Shown here: one piece after another, positions 1 to 9,827 of the stretch
Layout of the letters: every line of letters starts with the position of its first letter
How positions within the stretch are numbered: the stretch's first letter is position 1
Source of the DNA: Mesorhizobium sp. WSM4313
GTDB lineage: Bacteria > Pseudomonadota > Alphaproteobacteria > Rhizobiales > Rhizobiaceae
Direction: 5' to 3'
Assembly (NCBI RefSeq): GCF_002294725.1
Contig: NZ_NSFT01000026.1
Location: 1 to 45,904 of the forward strand
DNA: 45,904 nt
The notes under the pieces: model-generated
Databases searched by the model: none
Seen by the model: only the letters and a program-made list of their open reading frames with translations
Told to the model about the DNA's origin: nothing
Translations under genes and position numbers: made by a program

Positions 1-127
1 TACCGGCCTAGGGGCCGCACCGCCACCATCAAACTCAACCCCAAGGCCAAATCGCCCACCAAGCACAACACACTTCGCGGTCAAAACCCCTCTGCGAGCC
101 TGTTCTCGCTAACTGCGCAACAGGCCC
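1..127. mobile_element. Right end of an insertion sequence (partial)
   Basis: The last bases before position 128 read CGCAACAGGCCC. This is the reverse complement of GGGCCTGTTGCG, which starts the IS end at 45778, so the two window edges carry opposite ends of the same IS type. The terminal inverted repeat is about 12 perfect bases and extends imperfectly to about 20. The sequence just outside (ACAAGGGGAGAAGG) is the tail of a family B palindrome. I cannot tell which frame carries the transposase C-terminus. The exact boundary is uncertain by a few bases because the flank and the repeat end share G and C runs. Confidence 0.7.
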
Positions 128-142
128 ACAAGGGGAGAAGGA
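128..142. repeat. Scrap of a family B palindrome
   Basis: ACAAGGGGAGAAGG matches the closing hairpin arm of the family B repeats at 20454, 35041 and 36749. It is the target-side flank of the IS end at 1-127. The rest of that palindrome would lie on the other side of the IS. Confidence 0.6.
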
Positions 143-147
143 GGAAC

Positions 148-354
148 CTACCCCTTCCTCCGCGTCTCGACATCGGTCTTGCCGACATACCAGTCGCGGG
201 CGTTGACCTCCTCGAACACCACCCAGACGTCGTCGTTGCCGAGCCCGGTGGCGTCCATGATGGCCGCAGTCACCTTCTTGGCGATGTCAGACTTCTTGCC
301 GGCCGGATCGGCGGCGATCACTTCCTTGACGATGCGGATGTTGACGAACGGCAT
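148..354 (-). CDS. 4-oxalocrotonate tautomerase family protein
   Basis: A 68-residue protein beginning MPFVNIRIVKE. In this family the initiator Met is removed and Pro becomes the catalytic N-terminal base that moves protons in keto-enol tautomerisation; the Pro is present here. The length fits the small hexameric 4-OT subfamily. It lies 28 bp downstream of the SMP-30/gluconolactonase gene on the same strand, so the two are probably co-transcribed and may act on the same lactone or keto-acid substrate. The substrate cannot be read from sequence. A GA-rich stretch precedes the ATG. Its 3' end lies only about 20 bp from the IS end at the window edge. Confidence 0.85.
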   Translation of the reverse strand: MPFVNIRIVKEVIAADPAGKKSDIAKKVTAAIMDATGLGNDDVWVVFEEVNARDWYVGKTDVETRRKG

Positions 355-382
355 TTTTCTCTCCCGCTGATATGCCTCGCTG

Positions 383-1303
383 TCAGTACGTCTTGGCCCC
401 GTTCACCATGAGCCGCACCATGTAGAGCGAGGTGGTGCCGGCGATGTAGAGGCAGTTGAGTTTGTTGCCGCCGAACACGCAGTTGGCGGTCACTTCCGGC
501 ACCTTCACCTTGCCGATCAGCGTGCCGTCGGGGTCATAGCAATGGATGCCGTCGGCGGCACTTGTCCAGATGCGGCCGTCCGAATCGAGCCGGAACCCGT
601 CGAACAGGCCGGCGGTGCAGTCGGCGAACACCTTGCCGCCGGAAACCTTCTTGCCGTGCTTGCCGACATTGAAGACGCGCATATGCGCCGGATTCTTCTC
701 GCCATGCGTGCGGCCGGTGTCGACGACATAGAGCAGGCTTTCGTCGAGCGAGAAGGCGAGCCCGTTGGGCCGCACCATGTCGGTGATGACCGCCTCGACA
801 TCGCCGGTCTCGGGATCGACGCGATAGACATTGCAGGCGCCGATCTCGCTTTCGGCCTTGTCGCCCTCATAGTCGGTGTCGATGCCGTAGCTCGGATCGG
901 TGAACCAGATCGAGCCGTCGGAGCGCACCACCACGTCGTTGGGCGAGTTCAGCCGCTTGCCTTTCCATTTGTCGGCGATGGTGGTGACCGAGCCGTCGAA
1001 CTCCGTCCGGCTGACGCGGCGGCCGGAATGCTCGCAGGTCACCAGCCGGCCCTGCCGGTCGACCGTGTTGCCGTTGGAATTGCCGGACGGCTGGCGGAAC
1101 ACGCTGACGCTCCCGTCGGTTTCGTCATAGCGCAGCATGCGGTTGTTTGGAATATCCGACCAGACGACATAGCGGCCGGCGGCGAACCAGGCCGGTCCTT
1201 CTGCCCAGCGGCATCCGGTGAACAGCTTCTCCACCTGCGCGCTGCCGTTGAACAGGCGCGCGAAGCGCGGATCGAGAACTTCGTAATAGTCTGCGGCCGC
1301 CAT
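383..1303 (-). CDS. SMP-30/gluconolactonase/LRE family protein
   Basis: A 306-residue six-bladed beta-propeller hydrolase. Family hallmarks are EGPAW near the N-terminus (metal-ligand Glu), NSPNDVV (metal-ligand Asn), RPNGLAFS followed by LYVVDT, and FDGFRLDSDGRIW near the C-terminus. Members hydrolyse sugar lactones such as gluconolactone using a divalent metal. I chose the ATG at 1303 because GGGAGGA lies just upstream; the open frame reaches 1435 but the added 44 residues look non-coding and lie beyond the ribosome binding site. No signal peptide is seen, so it is probably cytoplasmic. It leads a likely two-gene operon with the tautomerase. The sugar specificity is unknown. Confidence 0.85.
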   Translation of the reverse strand: MAAADYYEVLDPRFARLFNGSAQVEKLFTGCRWAEGPAWFAAGRYVVWSDIPNNRMLRYDETDGSVSVFRQPSGNSNGNTVDRQGRLVTCEHSGRRVSRTEFDGSVTTIADKWKGKRLNSPNDVVVRSDGSIWFTDPSYGIDTDYEGDKAESEIGACNVYRVDPETGDVEAVITDMVRPNGLAFSLDESLLYVVDTGRTHGEKNPAHMRVFNVGKHGKKVSGGKVFADCTAGLFDGFRLDSDGRIWTSAADGIHCYDPDGTLIGKVKVPEVTANCVFGGNKLNCLYIAGTTSLYMVRLMVNGAKTY

Positions 1304-1486
1304 CAATTTCCTCCCGGCATCAGGTGACGGGCGGATCAAGCCAGCCCGCAGCCGTTCTGGCAAGACGGCACGCCAGCAATTTGTATGACAAAAACGGATG
1401 AGAACTGCGTGAAGCCGACCGGTCTCGTATGCCACGCCGGACGCATGGCCCGTTAGCTTGCAATTAACCGGCTATGCGCTGGCTGC

Positions 1487-1526
1487 AATGGTGCATTGCA
1501 ACATCTTTCTTTTGCAATGCACCATT
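1487..1526. promoter_or_regulatory. Perfect 15-bp inverted repeat upstream of the DUF1127 gene
   Basis: AATGGTGCATTGCAA at 1487-1501 is exactly mirrored by TTGCAATGCACCATT at 1512-1526, with a 10-base spacer. It sits between the divergent SMP-30 (-) and DUF1127 (+) genes, about 70 bp before the DUF1127 start. The TGCA-rich half-sites look like a binding site for a dimeric regulator, or an RNA hairpin if transcribed. No T-tract follows, so it is not an intrinsic terminator. The regulator is not identified. Confidence 0.5.
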
Positions 1527-1597
1527 CCTATGTCATGCTCGCAATCGTCAGGGAGGAACAACCGGCCGCGCCAATGCGGCATGAAAGGAACCCTGTC

Positions 1598-1762
1598 ATG
1601 TTCGACAATCTTGTCTCCCGCGCCCGCGCCAGCATGGCCAAGCGCCGCCACTACAACCGCCTTGTCGCCGAAATCGAGAACCTGTCCAGCCGCGATCTCG
1701 CCGATCTGCGCGCCGACCGTTCGGAAATGCTCTACCAAATCCACAAGCAGATCTACGGCTGA
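1598..1762 (+). CDS. DUF1127 domain-containing small protein
   Basis: A 54-residue basic protein. The pattern of Arg/Lys-rich helix, then LSSRDLADLRADRSEM, matches the DUF1127 domain (consensus L..RDLxDLGlsR). Family members are often abundant, stress- or LysR-regulated alphaproteobacterial proteins linked to phosphate, carbon or sRNA metabolism. The ATG at 1598 follows GAAAGGAA and gives the normal family length; the frame is open further upstream but the additional residues are not family-like. It is divergent from the SMP-30 gene, with a strong inverted repeat between them. Confidence 0.8.
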   Translation: MFDNLVSRARASMAKRRHYNRLVAEIENLSSRDLADLRADRSEMLYQIHKQIYG

Positions 1763-1775
1763 GCTTCGACGCTTT

Positions 1776-1955
1776 CGTCATCCTCGGGCTTGACCCGAGG
1801 ATCCATGCCGTGACCTTCGAGCGCCGCAGCGGTGCAGGCACGCGCGCCCACAAGCGCCAGTTCTTGACCGCGGGGTTCTACGATCAACGTAACGGAATGG
1901 ATTCTAGGGTCTGCGCTGCGTCGCTTCGCTCCTTGCTTCGCCCTAGAATGACGAC
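1776..1955. repeat. Family A palindromic repeat, locus 1
   Basis: The left arm is a short hairpin (CTCGGGCTTGACCCGAG). The right arm, from about 1893, has stem ATTCTAGGG/CCCTAGAAT around the loop with GCGTCGCTTCGCTCC that is shared with the other family A loci. It fills the gap between the DUF1127 gene and ccmG. The short left arm is the degenerate form of the roughly 50-bp arms seen elsewhere. Confidence 0.8.
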
Positions 1956-1969
1956 GGACGGGAGGCGCC

Positions 1970-2542
1970 TCAGCCCGGCGCCGACAGCGCTTTCTCGATC
2001 TGCGGCAGCAGCAGGTCCCGCGCCGACTCCGGCGTCAGCGGCCCGACATGCTTGTAGGCAATCTTGCCGTCCTTGCCGATGAGGAAGGTCTCCGGCACGC
2101 CATAGACGCCCCAGTCGATCGCCGCGCGTCCGGCCGGATCGACGCCGATCGCCTGATACGGATTGCCGAGATCGCCAAGGAAGCGGCGGGCGTTTTCGGG
2201 CTGGTCCTTGTAGTTCAGCGCGGCGAGCGTGAAGCGCTTGTCCTGCGACAGGCCGAGCAGCACCGGATGCTCCTCGCGGCACGGCGCGCACCAGGACGCG
2301 AACACGTTGACCAGCGTCACCTTGCCGGCAAAGTCTTTTGACGCGAGCCCCGGCAGGCTCGTCCCTTCGAGCGGCGGCAAGTCGGTCTGCGGCGCCGGCA
2401 GGCCGATCAGCGCCGAGGGGATTTCCGAGGTGTCGCGGCCCGAGAGAAGCTGCGACAGGAACAGCCCCGCCAACCCCAGGAACACCAAGAGCGGCAGAAG
2501 CACGAACAGGCGGCGCCGCGGCGCTTCGGTTTCGAGGCTCAT
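1970..2542 (-). CDS. ccmG: Thiol:disulfide interchange protein CcmG/DsbE
   Basis: A 190-residue thioredoxin-fold protein. Residues about 11-34 form a single N-terminal membrane anchor, placing the thioredoxin domain in the periplasm. The redox motif is WCAPC with Cys85 and Cys88, inside the family context NVFASWCAPCREEHP. It keeps apocytochrome c cysteines and heme-handling partners reduced during cytochrome c maturation. The start overlaps the end of ccmD by four bases (ATGA), indicating translational coupling at the end of the ccm operon. Also called cycY in rhizobia. Confidence 0.93.
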   Translation of the reverse strand: MSLETEAPRRRLFVLLPLLVFLGLAGLFLSQLLSGRDTSEIPSALIGLPAPQTDLPPLEGTSLPGLASKDFAGKVTLVNVFASWCAPCREEHPVLLGLSQDKRFTLAALNYKDQPENARRFLGDLGNPYQAIGVDPAGRAAIDWGVYGVPETFLIGKDGKIAYKHVGPLTPESARDLLLPQIEKALSAPG

Positions 2543-2706
2543 GGCTTGACGGCCTTGTCGGAACGCCGCCGCACCCCGGCCGCTTCAAGTGCCGCAAGCT
2601 CACGCCTGCGCGCCCGCTGGTTGAGCAGGATCCAGCCGATCAGTCCGGCCAGCACAACGGCGGTGATGGCATAGGCGGCGGTGACGAACAGGGCGTGCGC
2701 GCTCAT
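2539..2706 (-). CDS. ccmD: Heme exporter accessory protein CcmD
   Basis: A 55-residue protein: a short N-terminus MSAHALFVTAAY, one membrane helix (about residues 9-28), then a basic Arg-rich cytoplasmic tail (RARRRELAALEA). This is the standard CcmD shape. CcmD helps release heme-loaded CcmE from the CcmABC complex. It overlaps ccmG by four bases, and its start overlaps an upstream in-frame TGA by ATGA, as expected if ccmC once ended there. Confidence 0.85.
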   Translation of the reverse strand: MSAHALFVTAAYAITAVVLAGLIGWILLNQRARRRELAALEAAGVRRRSDKAVKP

Positions 2707-2823
2707 AGCGACCGCTCCCTGCTCGTAGCCATGTCAACCGTTCCGATCATGTCTTTCCATAACCCCGCACCGGCCGGTCCGCAATTTGCCGCGGTGCCGC
2801 AGTGAGGCAACGTCTTCGTCGCC
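2703..2823 (-). pseudogene. Possible 3' remnant of ccmC
   Basis: In the usual ccmABCDG order ccmC (about 250 codons) lies between ccmB and ccmD. Here only about 117 bp separate them. One minus-strand frame is open through the whole gap and ends in TGA overlapping the ccmD start (ATGA). Its last codons read DMATSRERSL. This is compatible with the tail of a largely deleted ccmC, but the peptide is too short to recognise as CcmC and no tryptophan-rich WWD motif is present. It may simply be a spacer. Confidence 0.25.
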
Positions 2824-3489
2824 TCAATCCGTCCCGTGCCGCAACGCCAGCGCTGCCGCCAGTGGACCGAGCACCGCAAGAAACAGCGTCAGCGCGGCAA
2901 GAATGAGGAAAGGCTGCAGGAACGGCGCCGGATCGGCCACCGCGCCATAGCTTGCCGAAACGCCGAAGATCAGCACCGGAATGGTCAAAGGCAGCACCAG
3001 CACCGAAATCAGCAATCCGCCGCGCGGCAGCGCCACCGCCACCGCGGCGCCCGCCGCGCCGATGAAGGTGATGGCCGGCGTACCGACGAGAAGCGTGAGC
3101 GCCGTGGCGCCGATGCCCAGCGGCGCCATATTCATGAACAGGCCGAGCAGAGGTGCCGCGACCACCAGCGGCAGCACGCTGCCCGTCCAGTGCGCCAGGC
3201 ATTTCGTCAGCACCGTCAGCGCCAGCATGTGGCGGTCGCCGTTCAGCACCAGGAGATCGAGCGAGCCGTCCTCGCGGTCGGCCTGGAACAGCCGGTCGAG
3301 CCCGAGCAGGCAGGCAAGCAGCGCGGCGATCCACAGGATGGCCGGGCCGATGCGGGCGAGCAGGTTGAGGTCGGGCCCGACGCCGAACGGGATGGTGACG
3401 ATCACGGCGAGGAAAAAAATCACGCCGATCAGCGCCCCGCCGCCGGCACGGATGGAAAGGCGCATGTCGCGAAGGAAGAGGGACCACAT
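2824..3489 (-). CDS. ccmB: Heme exporter protein CcmB
   Basis: A 221-residue integral membrane protein with about six hydrophobic helices, starting MWSLFLRDMRLSIRAGGGAL, a family-typical N-terminus. CcmB is the permease of the CcmAB ABC transporter that drives release of holo-CcmE in cytochrome c biogenesis. The length matches the family. It lies downstream of ccmA but is separated from it by a 160-bp palindromic repeat, and upstream of ccmD without an intervening ccmC. Confidence 0.93.
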   Translation of the reverse strand: MWSLFLRDMRLSIRAGGGALIGVIFFLAVIVTIPFGVGPDLNLLARIGPAILWIAALLACLLGLDRLFQADREDGSLDLLVLNGDRHMLALTVLTKCLAHWTGSVLPLVVAAPLLGLFMNMAPLGIGATALTLLVGTPAITFIGAAGAAVAVALPRGGLLISVLVLPLTIPVLIFGVSASYGAVADPAPFLQPFLILAALTLFLAVLGPLAAALALRHGTD

Positions 3490-3525
3490 TAAGAGGTGGC
3501 TCCCTGGTTAGCTATGCGTTCCTTC

Positions 3526-3685
3526 GCGCCCCCCTCTGGCCTGCCGGCCATCTCCCCCACAAGGGGGGAGATCAGCCGTCGCAGGCGATTTCGCCAATCA
3601 GCAACGTTGGCAAGATGAACGAGGCGCCGAAGCCACCAATCTCCCCCCAAGTGGGGGAGATGGCCGGCAGGCCAGAGGGGGGCGC
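3526..3685. repeat. Palindromic repeat between ccmA and ccmB
   Basis: A perfect 34-bp inverted repeat: 3526-3559 pairs with 3652-3685 (arms contain CTCTGGCCTGCCGGCCATCT). A smaller hairpin, CTCCCCC with GGGGGGAG, lies next to the left arm. It is similar in kind to the family C repeats. It occupies nearly all of the 211-bp ccmA-ccmB gap, so a ccm transcript would carry a very stable hairpin here. Confidence 0.85.
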
Positions 3686-3700
3686 CGTAGAGCACCGGCA

Positions 3701-4309
3701 TCAATGGCCTACCCTCATTTGCAATTCCTTCGCCCCTTCCAGCCCCAGCGGCAGATGCGTCGCCGCAACCACGATCCCCCCATCGTCGAGATGGCCCCGC
3801 ATCAGCCCCGCGAACCGTTCCTCCGAAGCTTTGTCCAACCCCGCCGTCGGCTCGTCCAAGAGCCAGACGGGCCGACGGCTGACCAAAAGCTTGGCGATCG
3901 ACGCGCGTCGCCTCTGCCCCGTCGAGAGATAGCCGAAGGGCAGATGCCCGAGACCGCCGAGCGCCACCGTCTCCAGCGCCTCTTCGACGTCCAGCCCCGG
4001 CTCGCCCTGGAAGGCGCACCAGAAGCCGAGATTCTCCTCGACGCTGAGCGCCGTCTTCATTGCGTTGAGATGGCCGAGATAATGCGAAGCCGAGGCGACC
4101 GTCGGGAAAGCCTCGCCGCCGCCCTCGACAAGCACCTTGCCTCCGGCGGCCGGCAGCAGCCCGGCGACGATTCTCAGCAGCGTCGATTTGCCCGCGCCGT
4201 TCGGCCCGGTGACGATGAGCGCCTCGCCTTTTTCCAGCGCGAAGCCGATATTGGAGAAAACCGTCTCGCCGCCGCGCTCGCCGCCCAGATTTTCGGCGAT
4301 CAGCCGCAT
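3701..4309 (-). CDS. ccmA: Heme exporter ATP-binding protein CcmA
   Basis: An ABC ATPase of 202 residues. The Walker A is GPNGAGKSTLL, the signature is LSTGQRRR, and Walker B is WLLDEPTAGLD followed by a His switch region (AATHLPL). It energises the CcmAB step of holo-CcmE release. The start MRLIAENLGGERGGE is the family-typical N-terminus, so I prefer 4309 to the upstream in-frame ATG at 4330. It is first in the ccm cluster and is divergent from acnA. Confidence 0.92.
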   Translation of the reverse strand: MRLIAENLGGERGGETVFSNIGFALEKGEALIVTGPNGAGKSTLLRIVAGLLPAAGGKVLVEGGGEAFPTVASASHYLGHLNAMKTALSVEENLGFWCAFQGEPGLDVEEALETVALGGLGHLPFGYLSTGQRRRASIAKLLVSRRPVWLLDEPTAGLDKASEERFAGLMRGHLDDGGIVVAATHLPLGLEGAKELQMRVGH

Positions 4310-4592
4310 TCTTGCCCGTCCCGAAAGCACCGTTTCGCGGCGCTTGCCGCCTCACGCAAATTCGTCTTTCGACTGTCTAGAACTATTCCGGGAAATTCTC
4401 TATATGCGGTTCATCCGTGCCAGCGGTCGGCGCGGGATCAGAATTAGCGCCGAACCAGCGCACGCGCCGCCTTGAACGGCTCGGGTTGCTTGGGAGCGGA
4501 CAGCGGAAATGGCCGTACCCGCACCTTTGCGCGTGATTGCATGCCAACGGCGTCCGTTCCCTTTCAGGCTGAACAGACAAGGACGGATCGCC

Positions 4593-7283
<2,691 letters not shown>

Positions 7284-7333
7284 CAGCAGCAAGGGAGTAG
7301 GGCTTAGGCAGTAGGCAGTAGGGAAACAGGACA

Positions 7334-7550
<217 letters not shown>

Positions 7551-7733
7551 GGCGAGGACGCTGCTCCCGAATCGAACCGCGCCGTGAAATGCAATCACCC
7601 CGCCTATTGCGCCCTTACCTGCTGCTGCAACATCAAAATTTCACCGCAACGTGACTTCCCGTTGACTGGCGCTTCTGCCACATATTTTGGCAATCAGAAC
7701 AAGGCCGGCGTCACCGGCGGGAATTGGAAAGTC

Positions 7734-8522
7734 ATGGCAATTCAAGGACGATTGCGGCTTGCGGCACTGGCGCTGGCCCTCACCGCGTTGGGCGGCGCGG
7801 CCCTTGCAGCCGAGCCCGCCAAGGCCGTGACCAGCAAGCCTCAGACCGACAAGCCCTTGGGCGTGATCGAATTGTTCACTAGCCAGGGCTGCAGTTCCTG
7901 TCCGCCGGCCGACGAGTTCTTTGCTGAGCTCGCCAGCAAGGACGACATCATCGCGCTCGCCTACCACGTCAATTACTGGGACTATCTCGGCTGGCAGGAC
8001 ACGCTGAGCACCAAGGAAAACACCGAGCGCCAATATGACTATATGCGCGCCTTCGGCAGCCGCTCGGTCTACACGCCGCAAGCCGTCATCAACGGCCGCA
8101 GCCACGTCAACGGCGCCAGCCGCAAGGATGTCGACGGCGCCTTGGCCCGGATGGACCGGACCGGCGAGGGCATGCGGGTCGGCATCAAGGTGAGCCGAAC
8201 CAGCGACCGCGTCATGATCGACGCGGGCGACGCCGGCAACGGCCCGAGCGACGCCCATGTTGTGATCGTCTATTTCGATCCGCCGCAGACGGTGAAGATC
8301 GGCCAGGGCGAGAACAGCGGCCGCAGCCTGACCTACTGGAACGCCGTTTCCGACATCCAGACCGCCGGCATGTGGCACGGCAAGGCGCAGCGTTACGAAC
8401 TGCCGATGACCGAGATCGCCAAGAAGGGCGGCTGCGCGGTGCTGCTGCAGTCGGTCGGCAAGGACGGCATGCCGGGGCCGATCCTCGGCGCCGCCTTCAT
8501 CCGCAAGCCGGACCGGCTTTAG
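7734..8522 (+). CDS. DUF1223 thioredoxin-like secreted protein
   Basis: A 262-residue protein with an N-terminal signal peptide (about residues 1-25, ending ALAAEP). The core VIELFTSQGCSSCPPADEFF carries a CSSC redox-like motif, and AYHVNYWDYLGWQDTLS is the signature segment of DUF1223. The family has a thioredoxin-like fold and no settled function. The ATG at 7734 gives a clean signal peptide; the upstream open frame does not look coding. It stands alone, downstream of the ceramidase remnant on the other strand. Confidence 0.85.
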   Translation: MAIQGRLRLAALALALTALGGAALAAEPAKAVTSKPQTDKPLGVIELFTSQGCSSCPPADEFFAELASKDDIIALAYHVNYWDYLGWQDTLSTKENTERQYDYMRAFGSRSVYTPQAVINGRSHVNGASRKDVDGALARMDRTGEGMRVGIKVSRTSDRVMIDAGDAGNGPSDAHVVIVYFDPPQTVKIGQGENSGRSLTYWNAVSDIQTAGMWHGKAQRYELPMTEIAKKGGCAVLLQSVGKDGMPGPILGAAFIRKPDRL

Positions 8523-8664
8523 CTCCCCGTTCTAGCAATTGGCTTTTCGTCCGCTGGCGCGGACCGCTTCTCACCACAAGGCAGGCAATCTCTGGGAGTT
8601 CGGATAGCCGGCATGGCCTTGATCGGCGTGATTGATCGGCTGAAGGCTTGATTGCCAGGTGGTT

Positions 8665-8826
8665 CCCCCGATCCGTCGCTGCTTCGCAGCGCCACCTTTC
8701 CCCCTCCGGAGGGAAAGGAAGGGAGCCTTGCGGACGAGCGTCGACGGCAAAAAGCTTGGCGCCTTTCCTCTCCCCCGCCGATCGGGGGAGAGGTGGTTCG
8801 GCGAAGCCGAGACGGAGTGGGGGTCG
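8665..8826. repeat. Family C palindromic repeat, locus 1
   Basis: The outer arms read CCCCCGATCCGTCGCTGCTTC and its imperfect mirror ending GACGGAGTGGGGG. Internal hairpins are CCCCTCCGGAGGG and CTCTCCCCCGCCGATCGGGGGAGAG. The same modules occur in reverse orientation at 44070-44214. It lies in the 803-bp gap 8523-9325, whose remainder holds the terminator and candidate RNA below and otherwise nothing I can name. Confidence 0.8.
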
Positions 8827-8930
8827 ACCAGCGCTGCATAAACAATGCATGCGCCAAGCTGCCATGCACGCTATCGCCAAAGACCAGCCCGCTTGGAAAT
8901 GTGTGCATGCGGTAGACAAGGAGAGCTGGG

Positions 8931-8968
8931 AAATAAAAAACCGGCGTCAGCTTGCTTCTGACGCCGGT
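8931..8968 (-). terminator. Intrinsic terminator, minus strand
   Basis: A perfect 10-bp GC-rich stem (CCGGCGTCAG 8941-8950 with CTGACGCCGG 8958-8967) and a 7-base loop. Read on the minus strand it is followed by six T residues. No minus-strand protein gene ends here, so it points to an untranslated transcript coming from the right. Confidence 0.75.
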
Positions 8969-9115
8969 CATTCAGGTTTTGGGATCGTCGCACCTGATTT
9001 TTCCAAGGAAAAACCGAGGTTGGTTCGATCCGACGCTGACCCGTGGGCGGGGGGCTTGGGGTTTACGAGCCGGTGCCGGACCGAACCGTCTCAGGCAACG
9101 ACCGTAGATTCGTCG
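8931..9115 (-). ncRNA. Candidate structured small RNA
   Basis: The minus strand upstream of the terminator has no convincing ORF but can fold. GGTTCGGTCCG (from 9087) pairs with CGGATCGAACC (ending 9022) with one G-U pair, and a second small hairpin TTTTTCC/GGAAAAA lies next to it before the terminator. The size, about 170-185 nt, and the terminator suit a stable small RNA. I compared it by eye with 6S RNA, tmRNA and SRP RNA and found none of their conserved cores. The 5' end and promoter are not resolved. Confidence 0.35.
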
Positions 9116-9325
9116 GACATTGGGGCATGAGCGCGGATTATTTGTGGCGAGAATGTGGCGGAGCATCACCAATTCCAACATGTGTTTCGCAAACGTGACT
9201 GGACGTTTGGGAAACCGCGCGACCCGCGCGTGTTCGGCCGGCCCCGCATTTCCATCGTGCCCTTGCAATTCCCTTATGAAAGCGCGAACCTTGGCCGGCG
9301 CATGATTCAATCGAAGGATCGAGGC

Positions 9326-9712
9326 ATGACCGATCACAGCAGCGGGACGGAGGATGGGGAAGCATCCGGAATATTGATCCCGTTGCACGAGGCGCGCAAC
9401 GCACGCCTAGACCAGCCGGTGCGATTCGACCGGCGCGAGCTCGACCAGATCCTGAGGCTTTACGGACGTATGGTTGCGGCCAATGAATGGCGCGACTACG
9501 CGATCGACCATCTCACTGATCGCGCTGTCTTTTCCGTCTTCCGCCGGGCCAGCGAAGTGCCGCTGTTCCAGATCGTCAAGGACCCCAGGCTGGCGCGCCG
9601 GCAAGGCGCTTTCGCCGTCATCGCCGCAGGTGGCCGCATCCTCAAGCGTGGCCAGGAGCTCGGCCGCGTGCTCGGCGTGTTCGATGCCAAGCTGAAGCTC
9701 GTCGAGGCGTGA
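9326..9712 (+). CDS. DUF2794 domain-containing protein
   Basis: A 128-residue soluble protein. The core FDRRELDQILRLYGRMVAANE followed by WRDYAID and FSVFRRASE is the DUF2794 signature found throughout Alphaproteobacteria, and the C-terminal KDPRLARRQGAF segment also fits. Function is unknown. The ATG at 9326 follows GAAGGATCGAGG; an earlier in-frame ATG exists at 9302. It converges with the GNAT gene, with a long inverted repeat between the stops. Confidence 0.85.
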   Translation: MTDHSSGTEDGEASGILIPLHEARNARLDQPVRFDRRELDQILRLYGRMVAANEWRDYAIDHLTDRAVFSVFRRASEVPLFQIVKDPRLARRQGAFAVIAAGGRILKRGQELGRVLGVFDAKLKLVEA

Positions 9713-9721
9713 AGGGAAAGG

Positions 9722-9827
9722 GGAATTGATGAACTGAAGAATTGAAGAACTGAGGAAAAAGGGCGCTTGGCGGCCGGTGCGGCAGTCGTTTTTCTTCAGT
9801 TCCTCAATTCTTCAGTTCTTCAATTCC
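9722..9827. repeat. 39-bp inverted repeat between convergent genes
   Basis: The arm at 9722-9760 is mirrored by 9789-9827 with only a few mismatches. Each arm holds two tandem copies of a 15-16 bp unit like GAATTGAAGAACTGA. The A-rich and T-rich ends would make a bidirectional terminator-like hairpin for the DUF2794 (+) and GNAT (-) genes. The stop codon of the GNAT gene lies inside the right arm. Confidence 0.85.

Noticed and set aside
8931..9115. Naming the candidate RNA as 6S RNA or tmRNA
   Set aside because: It lacks the long central bubble pattern of 6S and any tag-peptide or T-loop pattern of tmRNA that I can see, so I left it unnamed.
8648..9130. 160-codon frame after the DUF1223 gene
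   Set aside because: It runs through the family C palindrome and the terminator region, with no ribosome binding site or family-like sequence.
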